This document shows, one piece after another, positions 1 to 13,140 of a stretch of 64,000 nucleotides of DNA. The notes below the pieces were generated by a model that did no database searches, was not told the DNA's origin, and was given only the letters and a program-made list of their open reading frames with translations. Within the stretch, counting starts at the first letter, position 1, and every line of letters begins with the position of its first letter. Source of the DNA: Membranipora membranacea (taxonomy: Eukaryota; Bryozoa; Gymnolaemata; Cheilostomatida; Membraniporidae); assembly GCA_914767715.1 (NCBI GenBank), contig OU612069.1:5828001-5892000 (forward strand), read 5' to 3'. A program made the position numbers and the translations under genes.

Positions 1-960
1 CCACTGGGATTTAATAAATAAATTGAAAAGCAATCAAGCTATTACAGAATAGGTGCTCAATTAGTCTGTGTCCCAATCTCTTACAACTCAGATGTTTTTG
101 TCCAGTGACCAGTAATCTATTATAAGTGACACCAAACAATACTTAATAATCTGTCAAGGTATGTAGGCCTATTACGATACAATACAATTCATTCTGTATA
201 TGTGTGGTACCCCGTCATTACAAAGTGCAATGAAGTTGAAATGTTATGTTTATCAGCTGACATGTCAACTCTTTGTATACAGAAGCTTTCTGTATTAGCC
301 GAAGGATTACTGAAAATAAGCGAAGGCTGTCAACAAACCGGCTCTCAAAAATTATTGATCCTACTAATCTGTGACTTTCTCTTGTTCAAAGACTAGAGCT
401 CGATAGTTGTATCATCACGAGATGCCGCGGTGTTTCATAGATCAATAAATCATTGAAATACAGGCAGCTGAACAGAATGCTATATTGTTGATTTAAGGTG
501 GATTGTATGATGAGAAGTTTATCCCCGCGTCTTACGAAATTATGCTCATTTTCTACCTCAACTGGTATTTTTCCATTAATCCTATTAAAAGTTGTTTCAT
601 TTGGCTTCGCGACATATTAAGAGAATGAAAACAGATTTAAAATGGAATCACTGTGTGCCAAGAAATTCACATGTGAAGTTCATTCATGCACAAGTTTACA
701 CAATCACTTTGCAGTGAACGTACGACTGAAGACTAACTGAGTACTAAAATGTGAGTTTGCTACTTGCAAAAGGGTCAACTGGTACCAAGTTGCACTACAG
801 CTGTTATCTCTACAAACTCAATAAAAATTTAACTCAACTTGATTTTGTTTCAGGCATGACCTGATATTGGCCGACAACTGTATTGTAAAATGATAAGTTA
901 TTCTTTATTTTCAGTAATCAGCTCATGCCCGCCAATTTAATTGTTGATTGTTTTATTCCT
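1..960. repeat. Dispersed duplication block B, copy 1
   Basis: Opens CCACTGGGATTTAATAAA and runs to GCTCATGCCCGCC. Other diverged copies start at about 4891, 15111, 46303 and 54511. No coding signal or transposase was found; open frames in it are not conserved between copies. Confidence 0.8.
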
Positions 961-969
961 TTGATAATT

Positions 970-3470
970 TGACAATCAAGTTAATTTATTAATTTGTAAG
1001 GTCTTACATTGTTATCTAGGCTTTGGGGAAGGGGCTCTGCCCAGAACTATGTTGGGGAAGGAGGGGTTGGGGGGGGGGCTTACAGCGCCTCTCTCAAACC
1101 AAGGAGCTTTATCTCTCAAACCCAAGAGTTTATTTGGTGTGACGCTGCGCTGCACAGGATAGTAAACTATGACAGGATCACATCTGAAAGTTGGAAATCC
1201 CCCCTGATTGGGAAGCCCTAACCTGAGCAACCCTGATTATCACAATAAACAACATTTAAATGAATTAGGGAGATATGTTTATAATCTTAGCAATCTTAGA
1301 AGTTGTGCCCATTTCGTATTTTCTTAACAATTAGTCATTGATAGATCATTCAACTGAGGAAATTCTAAGTTGGGTTCCTTGTAGAAAAGGATGTCAAATA
1401 ACTTTATTTTGGTGTACAAACTCTCGTATTTGATAGTAATATGCTACATTTTAATTATTACTAAGTGATAATACACCCTTTGCATCGTACTTTTCAACTT
1501 AATATAACTAGATGGTATTGGAAATCCCAGATTATCTTAATCTTCACCTGAAAGGGATGACGTAATTGGTTTGGCACATCAAGCAAAATCAAGCTGGCTT
1601 ACATTGCCATACAGAACAGTACCAACTTTTCTTGCACCAACAAACAACGGCAAAAGGCTGTGAATATCATCCTGAAACTCTATTGGTTTGATGACTGCTG
1701 GCCAAGTCATACCTAGGGGGTATATCGCTATGTAGGCCTATTGAGATTTTCAATCAAAAAATATTTCTTGCCAAAGATATTTGTTATTATTTTAATTACC
1801 AAATTATGGATTTACTCAGTTGTTCTTATAAATACAGAATTTTCCAGTTGGAGATGTGGAGTGGTTGTCAAGACAAATATTGAAAACGATATTATTGTGC
1901 TATGGTTATTAGAGTAAAGTACAGCTTTCGGTTAGAAAATGTCCCGTTCCCTTATTTAAGTCTGCATGACAAGAATTATAATACCACTTTTAACAGCATT
2001 ATTAGATCCTTGGAATTTTTAAGAACACAATTCCTATTTCAGCAACATGTGGGTGTAGACTTGTGATACAGATAGTGGTGTATACTTGATATGTGCTGCC
2101 CAAAACTATATCCATATTTATTATTATTTTTAATTATCGAGATTTTCATCGTTTATTTGAGCCATCGGTTACATACTAAATGCAATTTTTTACGGCTACA
2201 TAAGTAATGAGTCTGCCTGCCAGCATGTCCAACAATCAACAAACCTAATCAGGTGGTATCAACCGGGAAAATATTTAGTTTCCGTTTTTTTACGGTATAT
2301 ACTTTGTGAAATAGACTCCTTTGGCTCATTAATGGAGAAAGAGTAACCTCATATCTGACAGTGCATTTTACAATGAAAAATGATGGAATTCCAAACTATC
2401 CACCTGTGTCCATGCACCCTGTGCCTAAATGTTGGACACTGTTGGCGGGACAACCTGTACTTGATGGTTGTGGGCTGACGGGCAATTTGTTTTAATGAGT
2501 GGACATTTTTTGCTGGAGGGATAGACAAAACGGTATGGCAAATTTTTTCAGCTCTATCAACCTCTTCCGACTGGCGCTCAATAAAATTACTTGGCGGCAA
2601 ACTGTTTTTGGACTGATCAATTTAGCAAGCCATCTGGGAAAGAGGTGTGTGTTATGTAGTGCCCCTATACCATGAGCTGGTTACATTTTTATAGACACAG
2701 AGGGGCAACAAAAAACTACATAGTATACCACCTGTACTATTGGACCTTATTGGAAAAGACCTAAATAGACCTAGATGAACATGCATGCGATGGCAGGTTC
2801 ATGCCACAAACTTAAAATTAAAAAAAAGATCATTGTATCCTATTATTAACTATATGGCACTTAGATGTACTTCTTGTGTCACACTTATTGAACCAAACCA
2901 CAATATATTGAAGCAGTCTTTTATAAACAAGTCTTTGATTTGATCAATCACTTATTTTCTCATTAGAGAACAACATACTGTAGCCTGTCTAGCAATCCTG
3001 TATAAGGAGGGCAAGTCGTGATACTGTTGAGATTATTTGAATACTAGATGCATAAAAATGACAAAAAGAGAAGGCAATTTTAATTATAAAATGTCCAGTT
3101 ATGTCTATTCTCTTTACATGAGAGCTCCAATTCAGAGTCAATCAGTGAAACTTAATAGATAATCAATTTTGAATTGTGTGCACAATAAATATTGCTAATT
3201 ATTGTCAAATTGTTAATATCGAATTGTAATATAATTGCATATGTATGTGCTTTTATTTTCCTTGCGCCTTATTAAGGTATTTGCATTTAAAACGGAGTTC
3301 CCAATTTTAAGTTTTCCTCAAAGGAAAGTTGGTGTAATGGGGTCAGACCAATGTTGTCCTGACCTCTTTTAGTGTCGCTATAGGGAAGCGCATCTCCCTT
3401 ACTCAAAGGTACTACTGTTGCAAGCATCTGAATCACATGTTTGTTTCAGCTATTAATGGGTATTTCTAGT
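970..3470. repeat. Dispersed duplication blocks C and D, copy 1
   Basis: Block C (about 970-2250) starts near a G-rich run and includes CCCAAGAGTTTATTTGGTGT; it recurs at about 16220-17780 and 47420-48710, with partial copies at 55640 and 61440. Block D (about 2440-3470) includes GACAACCTGTACT and GGAGTTCCCAATTT; it recurs at about 48720-49900 and 55985-57190, with partial copies at 6940 and 18030. No genes seen. Confidence 0.7.
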
Positions 3471-4900
3471 GATGAAGGTTACGTGACTCGGATGTGAAAC
3501 TCAATCTATAATTGCTTACTAAAAATATAAGCTTATTTTACAAATATAAATGCTGAAAAAACTCACATTGCTAGTAACCATAAATCAATTGAATTTCAAT
3601 CTGACATTTCAGATATGAATAAGTATTTATAGTGATGCTAGTTATGCGATTAAATTTAGCAATTCACAGTGAAATTTCACTCCGTCCATAAAAAAATATA
3701 AAACATTCACTAGCCTTGGCTTCTGACTGGTATAATTGTTATAAATTGATACTCAATGCATCAAAGACAGATGTTATGACAGTGTCTTATTATGATTTTG
3801 ATTTGATTTCCTCAAACTTATTTTCCAGGGCATGTCCTTCAAGCAGTCTGACAAACTAAAACATAAAGCAATTTGAGAAAAATGAGATAAATGTATGAAC
3901 TTTAAATCCATTGTCAATGAGATTGAACGAAACCTCACCCAATCAGAGCAAACATTGAGAAAAATCGTAAGTTTTCGAATGGAACGTTAGCCGCAGTCGT
4001 GAAGGCCGGGTAAATAAAACCGAAGATTGAATATTCCACTCCATTTCATTATTGCTCTAATGAATATATTTAAAGTAGTTCTAAGAGTCGATAACAGATG
4101 CTTAAACATCATGAATCTAAATTGACATAAACATGAGACAAGACATAGGCAAGGCACACATACACAAGGCATATCAATTCCGCCATCAAGTGGTACCATG
4201 ATTTATACCTCTCAACAGTGTTAAAATGTATATAAGTGATGATGAAAGAATAGTTGAATTAAGGTTGTATTCCTTACCATGTGGATTCATAATTCTTAGG
4301 TAGACCTGTGGCCGTTATTTGATATTACTGTAATGTTGCATGTCCGGAAACCTAATTCAGCCAGTTTAAGGCAAGAATTTGGCTTTTTTTCAAATTGTGT
4401 AGTTTGCTGTATGGTCATAACCTTCGTATGTGATGCTACCATGGCTATGATTATTGTGTATACATTTTTCGTTTCTTATTGGGATATACTTTCTTATTTA
4501 CGCGTTCTGCAGCTAGCTGCGTACCAAATCTGTTTCTCGGTTTGTACTTAAGTTTGAGAAGCCTAGGTGATGACTGTGAGATATAGAGTTGTTTCTTCTA
4601 AAATCTTTCATCCAAGTAAGTTTTTGCAGAGAGCAAGTTTTGTTATAAATGACATTAATTTTTGGGATGTTTTTATTACTTTCTCTCAAGCAAAGTTTTA
4701 CTTGTTTTACTCTTTCTCTTGAGTTTTTGAGCAGGAAATCTGAGAGTATCCACATCTTTGTGTGTTGATCTTGAATATTTTTCACAGAACAAGAAGTTCC
4801 TAATTCATAATAAATAAGCTATAATCAATAAATTGGCTTGCGCCATAAACGGAAGTCAAATTTATCCCTGTTGTAAGGGGAACACCACGACCACTAGGAA
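3470..4900. repeat. Dispersed duplication blocks E and A, copy 1
   Basis: Block E (about 3625-3970) contains CATCAAAGACAGATGTTATG and recurs about eight times in the window (7650, 13150, 13980, 45590, 50005, 57305, 58725). Block A (about 3979-4900) contains GAAGCCTAGGTGATGACTGT and recurs at about 13500, 14215, 45825, 53640 and 59085. Non-coding by appearance. Confidence 0.7.
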
Positions 4901-7900
4901 TTAAAAAAAATTAAAAAGCAATAACTCGATTACAGATTAGGTGCTCAATTAGTCTGTGTCCCAATCTCTTACAACTCAGATGTTTCTCTCCAGTGACCAG
5001 CAATACATTATAAGTAACACAAACAACACTTGATAACTCTGTCAAGGTATATGGGCCTATTACGATACAATACAATTCATTTAATATAAATGTTTGGTAC
5101 AAAGTGCAATGAAATGAAAATGTTATGTTTATCATCTGACATGTCAGCCCTTTGTTGTTTGATGTCAACCAAATTTTGTATGCAGTACAAGCTTGTCACT
5201 GAGAATTTTACACTGAATAATATCAGAAAATATGACTGCGTATACAGAAGCTTACTGTATCAGCCGAATGATTACTGAAAATAAGCGAAGGCTCTCAAAG
5301 ATGATTGATCCTACTAATCTGTGACTTTCACTTGTACAGAGACAGCCAGAGCTTGACAGTTGTATCATCACAAAATGCTACTGTGTTTCTTAGATCAATT
5401 AGTCATTGATATACAGGCAGCTGGATAGAGTGCTATATTGTGGATTTAAGGTTGATTGTATGATGAGATAGACCTGACGGAAAGCTTCCTGAGAAATTTA
5501 TCCCCCTTGGTTTACAACATTGTGCCAATTTTCTACCTCAACAGGTATTTCTCAATTAATCCTTATTAATGAATGTTTTATTGGGCTTCGTGAAAATTGA
5601 TAGAATGAAAACAGAATTAACACGGAATCACTGATTGCCAAGAAATTTGCATGTGAAGTTTTTTCATGCGAAAGTTTACAAGATCACTTTGCAGTGAGGG
5701 AAAGCCAACGACTAACTGAGTACTAAATTGTGAGTTCATTACTTGCCAGAGGGCCAACTGATACCAAATATCACTACAGCTGCTATCCCGACAAATTCGA
5801 AACAAATTTAACTTGCCTTGTATTTTTTCAGTCATGACCTCATCTTGGCCGACAACTGTAATGTAAAATGATAAGTTATTCTTTTTTTTCAGTTATGACT
5901 TTTGTTGTGACAGCTCATGCCCGCCCATTAAATTGTTGATTGTTTTATTCGTCTGATAATTTTCTAATCAAGTTTTACCTAAAACACACCTCCAAGGGGA
6001 AGTCTTTTAGAATCCAGTCTTTGATTTGAAATATTACAACATAATGCCGTGGAATTGCTGTGTGTGCCCCTGTGCGATGTAAGATGGTTGAGATACAATG
6101 CTTGGATGCTGCTTGAATTTGCTACTCTGTGACAGGGATTTGCAAGATCTAGTTTCTATTATCAGTGCTAATAGTGTTGCTTGATCTCTAAATCTTCTGT
6201 AAGGTTATGGTCTGAGCAAGAAATTAATTCTTTTCTCCTTTTGTTTTTGTAAATACTTTTGAGAGAGAAACTGCATTACTTCATAAAATTAAGAAAGTTT
6301 AGCTGCACATCTGGCAGTTCAATGATTCAATGAAAAATAAAGCTGTGTTGATACCTTTAGTCAGTGTCAATTTTTATTTTTAGGCACTCACCACCAGTTA
6401 AGTGGCTGACAGGATACCCGACTGTCAGCCTGTGTCCGTGCGGACACAGTTGGGGGACAACCTGTACTGGACCGGTATAGATGAAAGGGCAACTTGTTTC
6501 ATTGGACAGACCAAATTTGAAGAAAAGGCATGGGTGGATAGTCAAAACGGAATGCCCGACTTGTTCAGCTTGATCCGAAGCCTTTACCGACAGGCCCTCG
6601 TGAAATTACATTGTTGCTAGCATGGTGCCATTATGCTGAGAACAGCTTTAATTAAGAGATTGTATGTGCCAGTTAAAAGTCTTCATCCACAAGAAGAGAT
6701 GTTAGAGCTCGTGTAAAATTTACACAAGTTTGGAGCAGTCAAGTGCTCTAAATAGCAAGATTGCTCTTGTATGATGACTGTAATGACTGTATACTTTAAA
6801 ACACCACCTGTATTACTGACCCTTATTTGAGCGGACCTAAATAGACCTAGATGAGCATGCATGCAATGACTGGTTCGTTTTCTAGCTTGACTGATCAGTG
6901 TAAACATCCCTCAATATCTAGCCCACATTTGGTGATGCTCACTTCCTTTTGCCATCATTGATCTAAGCCAAGATCTTACCAATGCGATGCCTATGGAATT
7001 AAGTCACAATATATCGAAACAGTCTTTTAGAAACCTATATGATCAAACGAATCATGTATAGGGAGAGCAAGTTGTGATACTGTTGAGATATTTGAATACT
7101 AGATGTATAAAAATGACAAAAAGAGAAGGTAATAACAATTTTAAAATGTCCAGTTATGTCTTTTCTCTTTACATGAGATCTTCAATTCAGAGTCGATCAA
7201 TGAAACTTAATGGATGACCAATTTTGAATTGTGTGCATGATAAATAATTATTGCTAATATTGTTAAATTTTTAATAGTTGATCGTAATATAATTGCATAT
7301 GTATGTGCTTTCATTTTCCTTACGCCTAATCAAATTGATGATGCGACAACTAAATTATTTGCACTTAAAACCGGAGTTCCCAATTTTAAGTTTTCCTCAA
7401 AGGAAAGTTATTGTAATGGGGTCAGACCAATGTTTTCCTGACCTCTTTTAGCGTCGCTGTAGGGAAGCGCATCTCGGATAATCAGAGGTACTACTGTTGC
7501 AAGCATCTGACTCACATGTTTGTTTCAGATATTCATAGGTATTTCTAGTGATGTAAGTGACGTGATTCAGATGTGAAACTCAATCTATAATTGCTTACAA
7601 AAAATATAGACTTATGTAAATATGTAAATATAAATGCTTAATCAATCTTGTTTTCTTGTGATGCATGCTATGCGATTTAATTTATCAATCAATAGTGACT
7701 TTTCATTCCATCCATAAAAAATGTGGAATAATCACTAGCCTTAGCTTCTGACTGGTATAATTTTCATGCATCAAAGACAGATGTTATGACAGTGTCATAT
7801 TTTGATCTTGAGTTGATTTTCTGTAACTAATTTTTTAGGGGATGTTGTCCTAAAACTTTCTGATAAACTTAAATATTTAGGAGTAATTTTACTTAAAAAT

Positions 7901-8043
7901 ATGAGTTTCAAATCCAATGTCAATTAGATTGAACAAAACCTAACCCAGTCATAGCAAACTTTAAGAGAAATAATCAAACTCAGAGGGAACAAACTAATTG
8001 TACAAAAAGTCTGATATACTACTGTTGCAAGCATCTGACTCAC
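4900..8043. repeat. Mosaic of blocks B, G, H, D and E
   Basis: Block B copy (4891-5960), then a fragment of block G (about 6025-6180, GGAATTGCTGTGTGTGCCCC), block H (about 6200-6720, containing TGGCTGACAGGATACCCGAC; also at about 43430-43850 and 61085-61435), then partial D and E copies leading into LRR exon copy 1. No genes beyond the LRR exon are supported. Confidence 0.65.
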
Positions 8044-8184
8044 CTGTCTGGAAGGCCAGTTAATCCACAGTAACTGGCATCTATACTCTTCAATGATTGA
8101 ATTTCCCCCAATCCTGCAGGTAATGTCTGTAGACCCTTGTTCGAACTAACATCTAACGACTCCAGTCTTGGCAGATTGCAGATG
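8044..8184 (-). CDS. Orphan LRR exon, copy 1
   Basis: A 141-bp exon-like segment with acceptor CACCACAG and donor GTGAGT on the minus strand, coding for two 23-residue leucine-rich repeats (LPRLESLDVSSNKGL, QSLKSIDASYCGLTGLPD). It enters and leaves in compatible phase (1 nt in, 2 nt out), so it can be skipped or tandemly duplicated without shifting frame. Paralogous exons of identical length lie at 50419-50559 and 58323-58463. No neighbouring exons of the same gene were found here. Confidence 0.65.
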
Positions 8185-8474
8185 CTGTGGTGGATAAATA
8201 ACAGAATGTTAAAATGCCTTGCAATACTGCTTGTTAGTTGATGGAGCAAAGACAATTGAGCAAACGCATTCTATTAATAGAAGAGAGTTTTAGATTGATC
8301 AATTACCAATGTAAGTTGTAACTATCAGATAGATATCTGTATGAATTTAACAGCGCTTCTCCCAAAGCTGAGATTAATTGGTATGACATTGCGCTGCACA
8401 GGATAGTCAATAATGGCAGGTTCACATTCAAAAGCTAGAAGTCCCCCCTGTTTAGGGAGCCCTAATCTGAGCAA

Positions 8475-8830
8475 GTATTGCCCCACATGTGAGTGAAAGA
8501 AGACAACTCAATAGAGCGATCAAGATGTAAGGTCATTGATACAATATCTGATAGTTATTTTGTATCAAGTTTGCCCTGTGTACTTAACAATGTTAGAAAA
8601 GGTTACAGTCCAGTAGACCTAGGATAGGTAAGATGTATTCCATCCCATAGAAAGCTAAGTAAAGTAGATATTTCATGTCAGCTTGAAAAAGCTCCATTGG
8701 GGTATGTACTGAAATGCCGATAAACTGAAAGCCCAACACAAAGAGCATAGGGCTGCTTTGCACCCTCAAGGATTATTACTTTCCCTAGATTTTTAATAGA
8801 TCAGTTTTTGAGAATTGGCACCGGTGTAGT
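8475..8830. repeat. Duplicated segment shared with 19195-19550
   Basis: About 355 bp closely similar to 19195-19550 (shared phrase CTCAATAGAGCGATCAAGAT). The minus strand of the second copy has a 71-residue open frame (GISVHTPMELFQADMKYLLY), cut short by a stop in this copy. Whole-segment similarity means the frame is not by itself evidence of a gene. Confidence 0.6.
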
Positions 8831-9000
8831 ATTGTAAACTGTCCCCCGCGCGAAAACAACCCCGGGACACTTTACAATATTGTAAACTGTCCCGGGGACA
8901 CTTTACAATAAAACAGGCCTATTGTAAACTGTCCCCCCCTATTGTAAACTGTCCCCCCCTATTGTAAACCGTCCCCCCCTATTGTAAACTGTCCCCCCTA
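8831..9000. repeat. C-rich 20-bp minisatellite with adjacent hairpins
   Basis: Four in-register 20-bp units ATTGTAAACTGTCCCCCCCT occupy 8921-9000. Upstream, 8831-8910 contains the same ATTGTAAA-TGTCCC word alternating with its inverse (GGGACACTTTACAAT), forming near-perfect hairpins around CCCGGGG. The first hairpin loop holds CCGCGCGAAAACAACC, the box shared with the 354-bp satellite downstream. Confidence 0.85.
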
Positions 9001-9309
9001 TTTGTGACTGTCCATATCGAGAGCCCAGCTGTTTATCACCATTCTAAATGGGTCAGATCATCTAAGTGGAGCATACCATGATGTTCTGGCTGCCACTATG
9101 ATGGCCAAAGTTGTACCATGGGGATGGTGGTGGTATCTCATTGAATGAGTGTATAAAGCCTCTTTTTCATATGGTACTTTGGGGATCTATTTTTCGCAAA
9201 CACTAGTTATTTGAAGCTCCTATGATTTAGAGATGTCTGGTTTGCGAAGAAAGGTGCACTAAGCCAACAGTGGATAGATGTGTAGTTGCCACATCACAGA
9301 ACACACATA

Positions 9310-11046
9310 CTTTCATGGCAGGTTCATGAGCCGCCCGAAAACAACCACCCCATTCATTCATCATAAAAGCTACCTCCGTCAAGCATTTGCCTAGGAGTGA
9401 TGGCAGTCAGTCACAACTGTGAGCGGGAGAAATAATTACTTTTGAGCTTTTCATATTGTGAGGATGGGTATTGCACTGTAAAATATTGCTTAAGCCGCGC
9501 GAAAACAACCACCCCCCAAGCTGTCTTATAAAGATATCTGTTGAAAAGTCTCAAACATAATGAACCGTGATTTTGCATCCATAATGCGATTATCATAAGG
9601 TGACTGTGTACCAAATTTCAGATTAGTAGGTCAGAACTTAATGACACAACGGATGATATGTCGTTCTTTGCAAGTTCATGAGCCGCGCGAAAATAACCAC
9701 CCCATTCAGTCATCTTGAAATCTACCTCAATCAAGCATTTGCCTGTGAATGATGAAAGTCAGTCACATGTGAGACATGGAGAAATAACGACTTTTGAGTT
9801 TTTCATATTGTGCCGCCTGGTATTGGACTGTAAAATATTGCTTAAGCCGCGCGAAAACAACCACCCCCCAAAGTGTCTTATAAAGATTATCTGTCAAAAA
9901 GTCTCAATCATAATGAACCATGATTTGGCAGCTATAATTCGATTGTCATAAGGTGACTGTGTACCAAATTTCAGATTAGTAGGTCAGAACTTAATGACAC
10001 AACGGATGATATGTCGTTCTTTGCAAGTTCATGAGCCGCGCGAAAACAACCACCCGATTCATTCATCTTGAAATCTACCTCAACCAGGAATTTGCATTTG
10101 AGTGATGACAGTCAGTCACAAGTGAGACTGGGAGAAATAACCGCTTTCGAGCTTTTCATATTGTGCGGCCTGATATTGCCCTGTAAAACATTGCTTAAGC
10201 CGCGCGAAAACAACCACCCCCCAAGCTGTCTTATAAAGATTATCTGTCAAAAAGTCTCAAACGAAATGAACCATGATTTTCTAGCAATAATGTGATTTTC
10301 ATGAAGTGACTGTGTACCTAATTTTGGATTAAAAGGTTAGAAATTAATGACACAACGGATGATATGTCGTTCTTTGCAAGTTCATGAGCCGCGCGAAAAC
10401 AACCACCCCATTCAGTCATCTTGAAATCTACCTAAATCAAGCATTTGCCTGTGAGTGATAAAAGTCGTTATTTCTCCAGGTCTCACTTGTGACTGACTTT
10501 TATCACTCACAGGCAAATGCTTGATTGAGGTAGAATTCAAGATGAATGAATGGGGTGGTTGTTTTCGCGCGGCTCATGAACTTGCAGAGAACGACATATC
10601 ATCCGTTGTGTCATTAAGTTCTGACCTACTAATCTGAAATTTGGTACATAGTCACCTTATGACAATCACATTATGGCTGCCAAATCATGGTCAATTATGA
10701 TTGAGACTTTTTGACAGATTATCTTTATAAGACACTTTGGGGGGTGGTTGTTTTTGCGCGGCTTAAGCAATGTTTTACAGGGCAATATCAGGCCGCACAA
10801 TATGAAAAGCTCGAAAGCGGTCATTTCTCCCAGTCTCACTTGTGACTGACTGTCATCACTCACAGGCAAATGCTTGATTGAGGTAGATTTCAAGATGACT
10901 GAATGGGGTGGTTGTTTTCGCGCGGCTCATGAACTTGCAAAGAACGACATATCATCCGTTGTGTCATTAATTTCTACTTCACTTCACTTCATGACAATCA
11001 CATTATTGCTAGAAAATCATGGTTCATTTCGTTTGAGACTTTTTGA
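9310..11046. repeat. 354-bp satellite array folded into a large palindrome
   Basis: Units of about 350-357 bp start near 9325, 9675, 10029 and 10386. Each contains two boxes reading (C)CGCGCGAAAACAACCACCCC, one after GTTCATGAG and one after GCTTAAG. At 10466 the direct array ends and an inverted copy begins at 10495, separated by a 28-bp loop, continuing about 550 bp to 11046. Open frames in the array (for example starting MKSTSIKHLPV on either strand) are repeat by-products. Confidence 0.9.
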
Positions 11047-11097
11047 CATCCCAAAGCATGAGTGGAGTGTTATATTGGATGTCTTAAGGGCGAGGCT

Positions 11098-11517
11098 TCA
11101 ATTCCTGATGCCAACGACCTCACTGTTTGTAGGCAGGTCAGAGCACATATATGGGCTACCCAAACCCATGACCGTCAATGCATGCTCGCTAAGTGAGTTA
11201 CACTCTAAACCTATGCCACATTCTCCTAAATCCATCATATTTTTGTTAGCACTCCTAGCAAAGGTGTATACCCATTTGTGTTGGCTAAATAAATCATCAC
11301 AATACAGAGTCCCTATATAAGGAAGATCTTTCAGGACCGACAGAGCCAGTATATCGTGGAGGCATGTGTCAAATGAGATCCACGGTAACACTAGCTTGAT
11401 AAGCGCTTCTAGATAGCTGGACTCAGGAGGCTCTACTCGTCTTAGATCAACTTTCCTCAATTGAATAGTATAAAACCCATTCACTTTCCTGACAATCAGA
11501 TATATGACAAAGTTCAA
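11098..11517 (-). CDS. Unidentified 139-codon ORF, possibly a gene or mobile-element fragment
   Basis: An unusually long open frame for this AT-rich flank, just beyond the satellite palindrome. Its product has mixed composition (VEPPESSYLEALIKLVLPW, LYCDDLFSQHKWVYTFARS) with no low complexity and no motif I can assign. No splice partners or second copy were identified in the window. It may be a relic of a transposon or one exon of an unknown gene. Confidence 0.3.
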   Translation of the reverse strand: MNFVIYLIVRKVNGFYTIQLRKVDLRRVEPPESSYLEALIKLVLPWISFDTCLHDILALSVLKDLPYIGTLYCDDLFSQHKWVYTFARSANKNMMDLGECGIGLECNSLSEHALTVMGLGSPYMCSDLPTNSEVVGIRN

Positions 11518-11529
11518 GATCCTGAGTTA

Positions 11530-13140
11530 AATTTTGTGTGGATCCAAACTTTATCCGCGGGTGATAAACATAATCTAGCTCAATATCTTGGGCATATACA
11601 TTGAAATTACAACAATTATATACTTGAATAAACTTGTTAAGATATCAAACATTGAAATAAGATTGGAAACCAATAAAGACCAATTGTGCCTATTGTGCCA
11701 ATCGAGCCCCACTGGGGGAGCTTTCATTGTTGATTGTTCCAGCCCCCAGCACCCTCGGGTGTATACCTCTCCTTAAACATTGAAATAAGATTGAAAACCA
11801 ACCAAGACCAATTGTGCCTAAGACTAATTTTCACTTTTGACTTTGCCTGTTGAGATTTTCTGGTAAATTACCACATTTGAATCATCACCATTGATAATTT
11901 AGTTCTTGATCAGAATATTGTTTAAGATGTAGTATCAACAATTTTTAGTCTTTGGTAGTAACAGTATAAGGCTCCCTGTAGCGGATTATAATTGTACTTG
12001 TTGCATTTCGGACATAGGATTATTGTGCTCGACATCTTGATCGAATTGAAAGCTTGTCGTATGAGATGCTTTGTTTAGACAAAGAGAGTAATCGAAGGCT
12101 ATGCTCTCTGATGTATTGCGCAATTGTAAGTGTTCTGCAGTCCATTGATAAACATGTTAAATGTCTTCTTTTTACAATTCACATTGTAGCAAAAAACAAA
12201 GCTTAATCAGGAAGTGGTGATCACTAAATTTAGTCGATACTCAATAAATTGAGGGAGGAATTTGACATGCTGAGTCAAGCTTGGCGCTATCAATTCGTAA
12301 GGTTGAATGCTAAGGGTTTATATTTGTAAGATGAGTGATCAAATTGGTGCAAAGCTATAGTATTATTACATCGAGTGCAAAGACAGTTTTAACTAGATGT
12401 ACGAGCGAATTTGTTGCTCTCAATTATTTGTTGATTAAGAACAGGGACAAGCTGGCCCAGGATAGCAAATTAAGGTGGAAAAATGATAATTTATTTGAGC
12501 ATCATGTTATGTCATCATTATCAATGATTCTTCTATACATATGAGTTTTTGCAAAATACTCAATATTAAACTCAGCTCAACTTAAATATTCGTTGTTAGA
12601 GCTGCGGTGTGAGATAACAAAGCAGCCCAATGGCAATGATATTATTATCATTGAAATGTATAGACAGACAATGCCCTAAGACAATGGATGAATGTTATGT
12701 GTATTCGTTGAATTTTAAGTTTGTCAGTCTAAACTAGGCCTCAACTAGAAGTATAAACTTCTGGAATTTAAACTTCTAAACTTCTAAATTGCTATAAAAA
12801 TGTACTTTTTTTGCGATAACTTTTCTCAAAGAATGCAGAATCTATTTTAGTAAAAATGTATACCCAGCATCAACATGACGAATAAGTCTGTGAATTTTCG
12901 AGTTAACACGGTTATTTTTGACCCTATATAACTTCGTTGAAAGACACAAAGTAATAAATGCATCAAAAAGTACCGTGTTTTTAGACTTTATGGTTATTTG
13001 TTTTAAGATTTAACAACATAAAACCAAAATAAACATAGTTGCAGGTTAATAGGAAGCTAAAAGAGTTTTTGAAGAGTATAAGGCAAACTAAGTTTGAGGT
13101 AGGGATAGATAACAAGGAAAGTGAGGGAGAAGTATAAGTC
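11530..13140. other. Unassigned flank, no gene seen
   Basis: Mostly single-copy within the window and AT-rich. A short duplicated phrase (ACATTGAAATAAGATTG near 11649 and 11778, followed by ACCAATTGTGCCTA) and CTTCTAAACTTCTAAA near 12770 are the only structures noted. No conserved frame or RNA gene recognised. Confidence 0.4.

Noticed and set aside
1012-1230. G-rich tracts in block C as G-quadruplex regulators
   Set aside because: Run length varies freely between copies (1060, 16262, 47465, 55675), consistent with slippage.
10666-10893. Similar open frames (MKSTSI/MKSTST...) on both strands of the satellite
   Set aside because: They recur because the underlying satellite unit is repeated and inverted; they have stops in other units and no coding signature.
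10874-11320. 148-codon plus-strand frame
   Set aside because: It begins in the satellite and runs across the repeat junction into unrelated DNA; opposite-strand shadow of the 11098-11517 frame.
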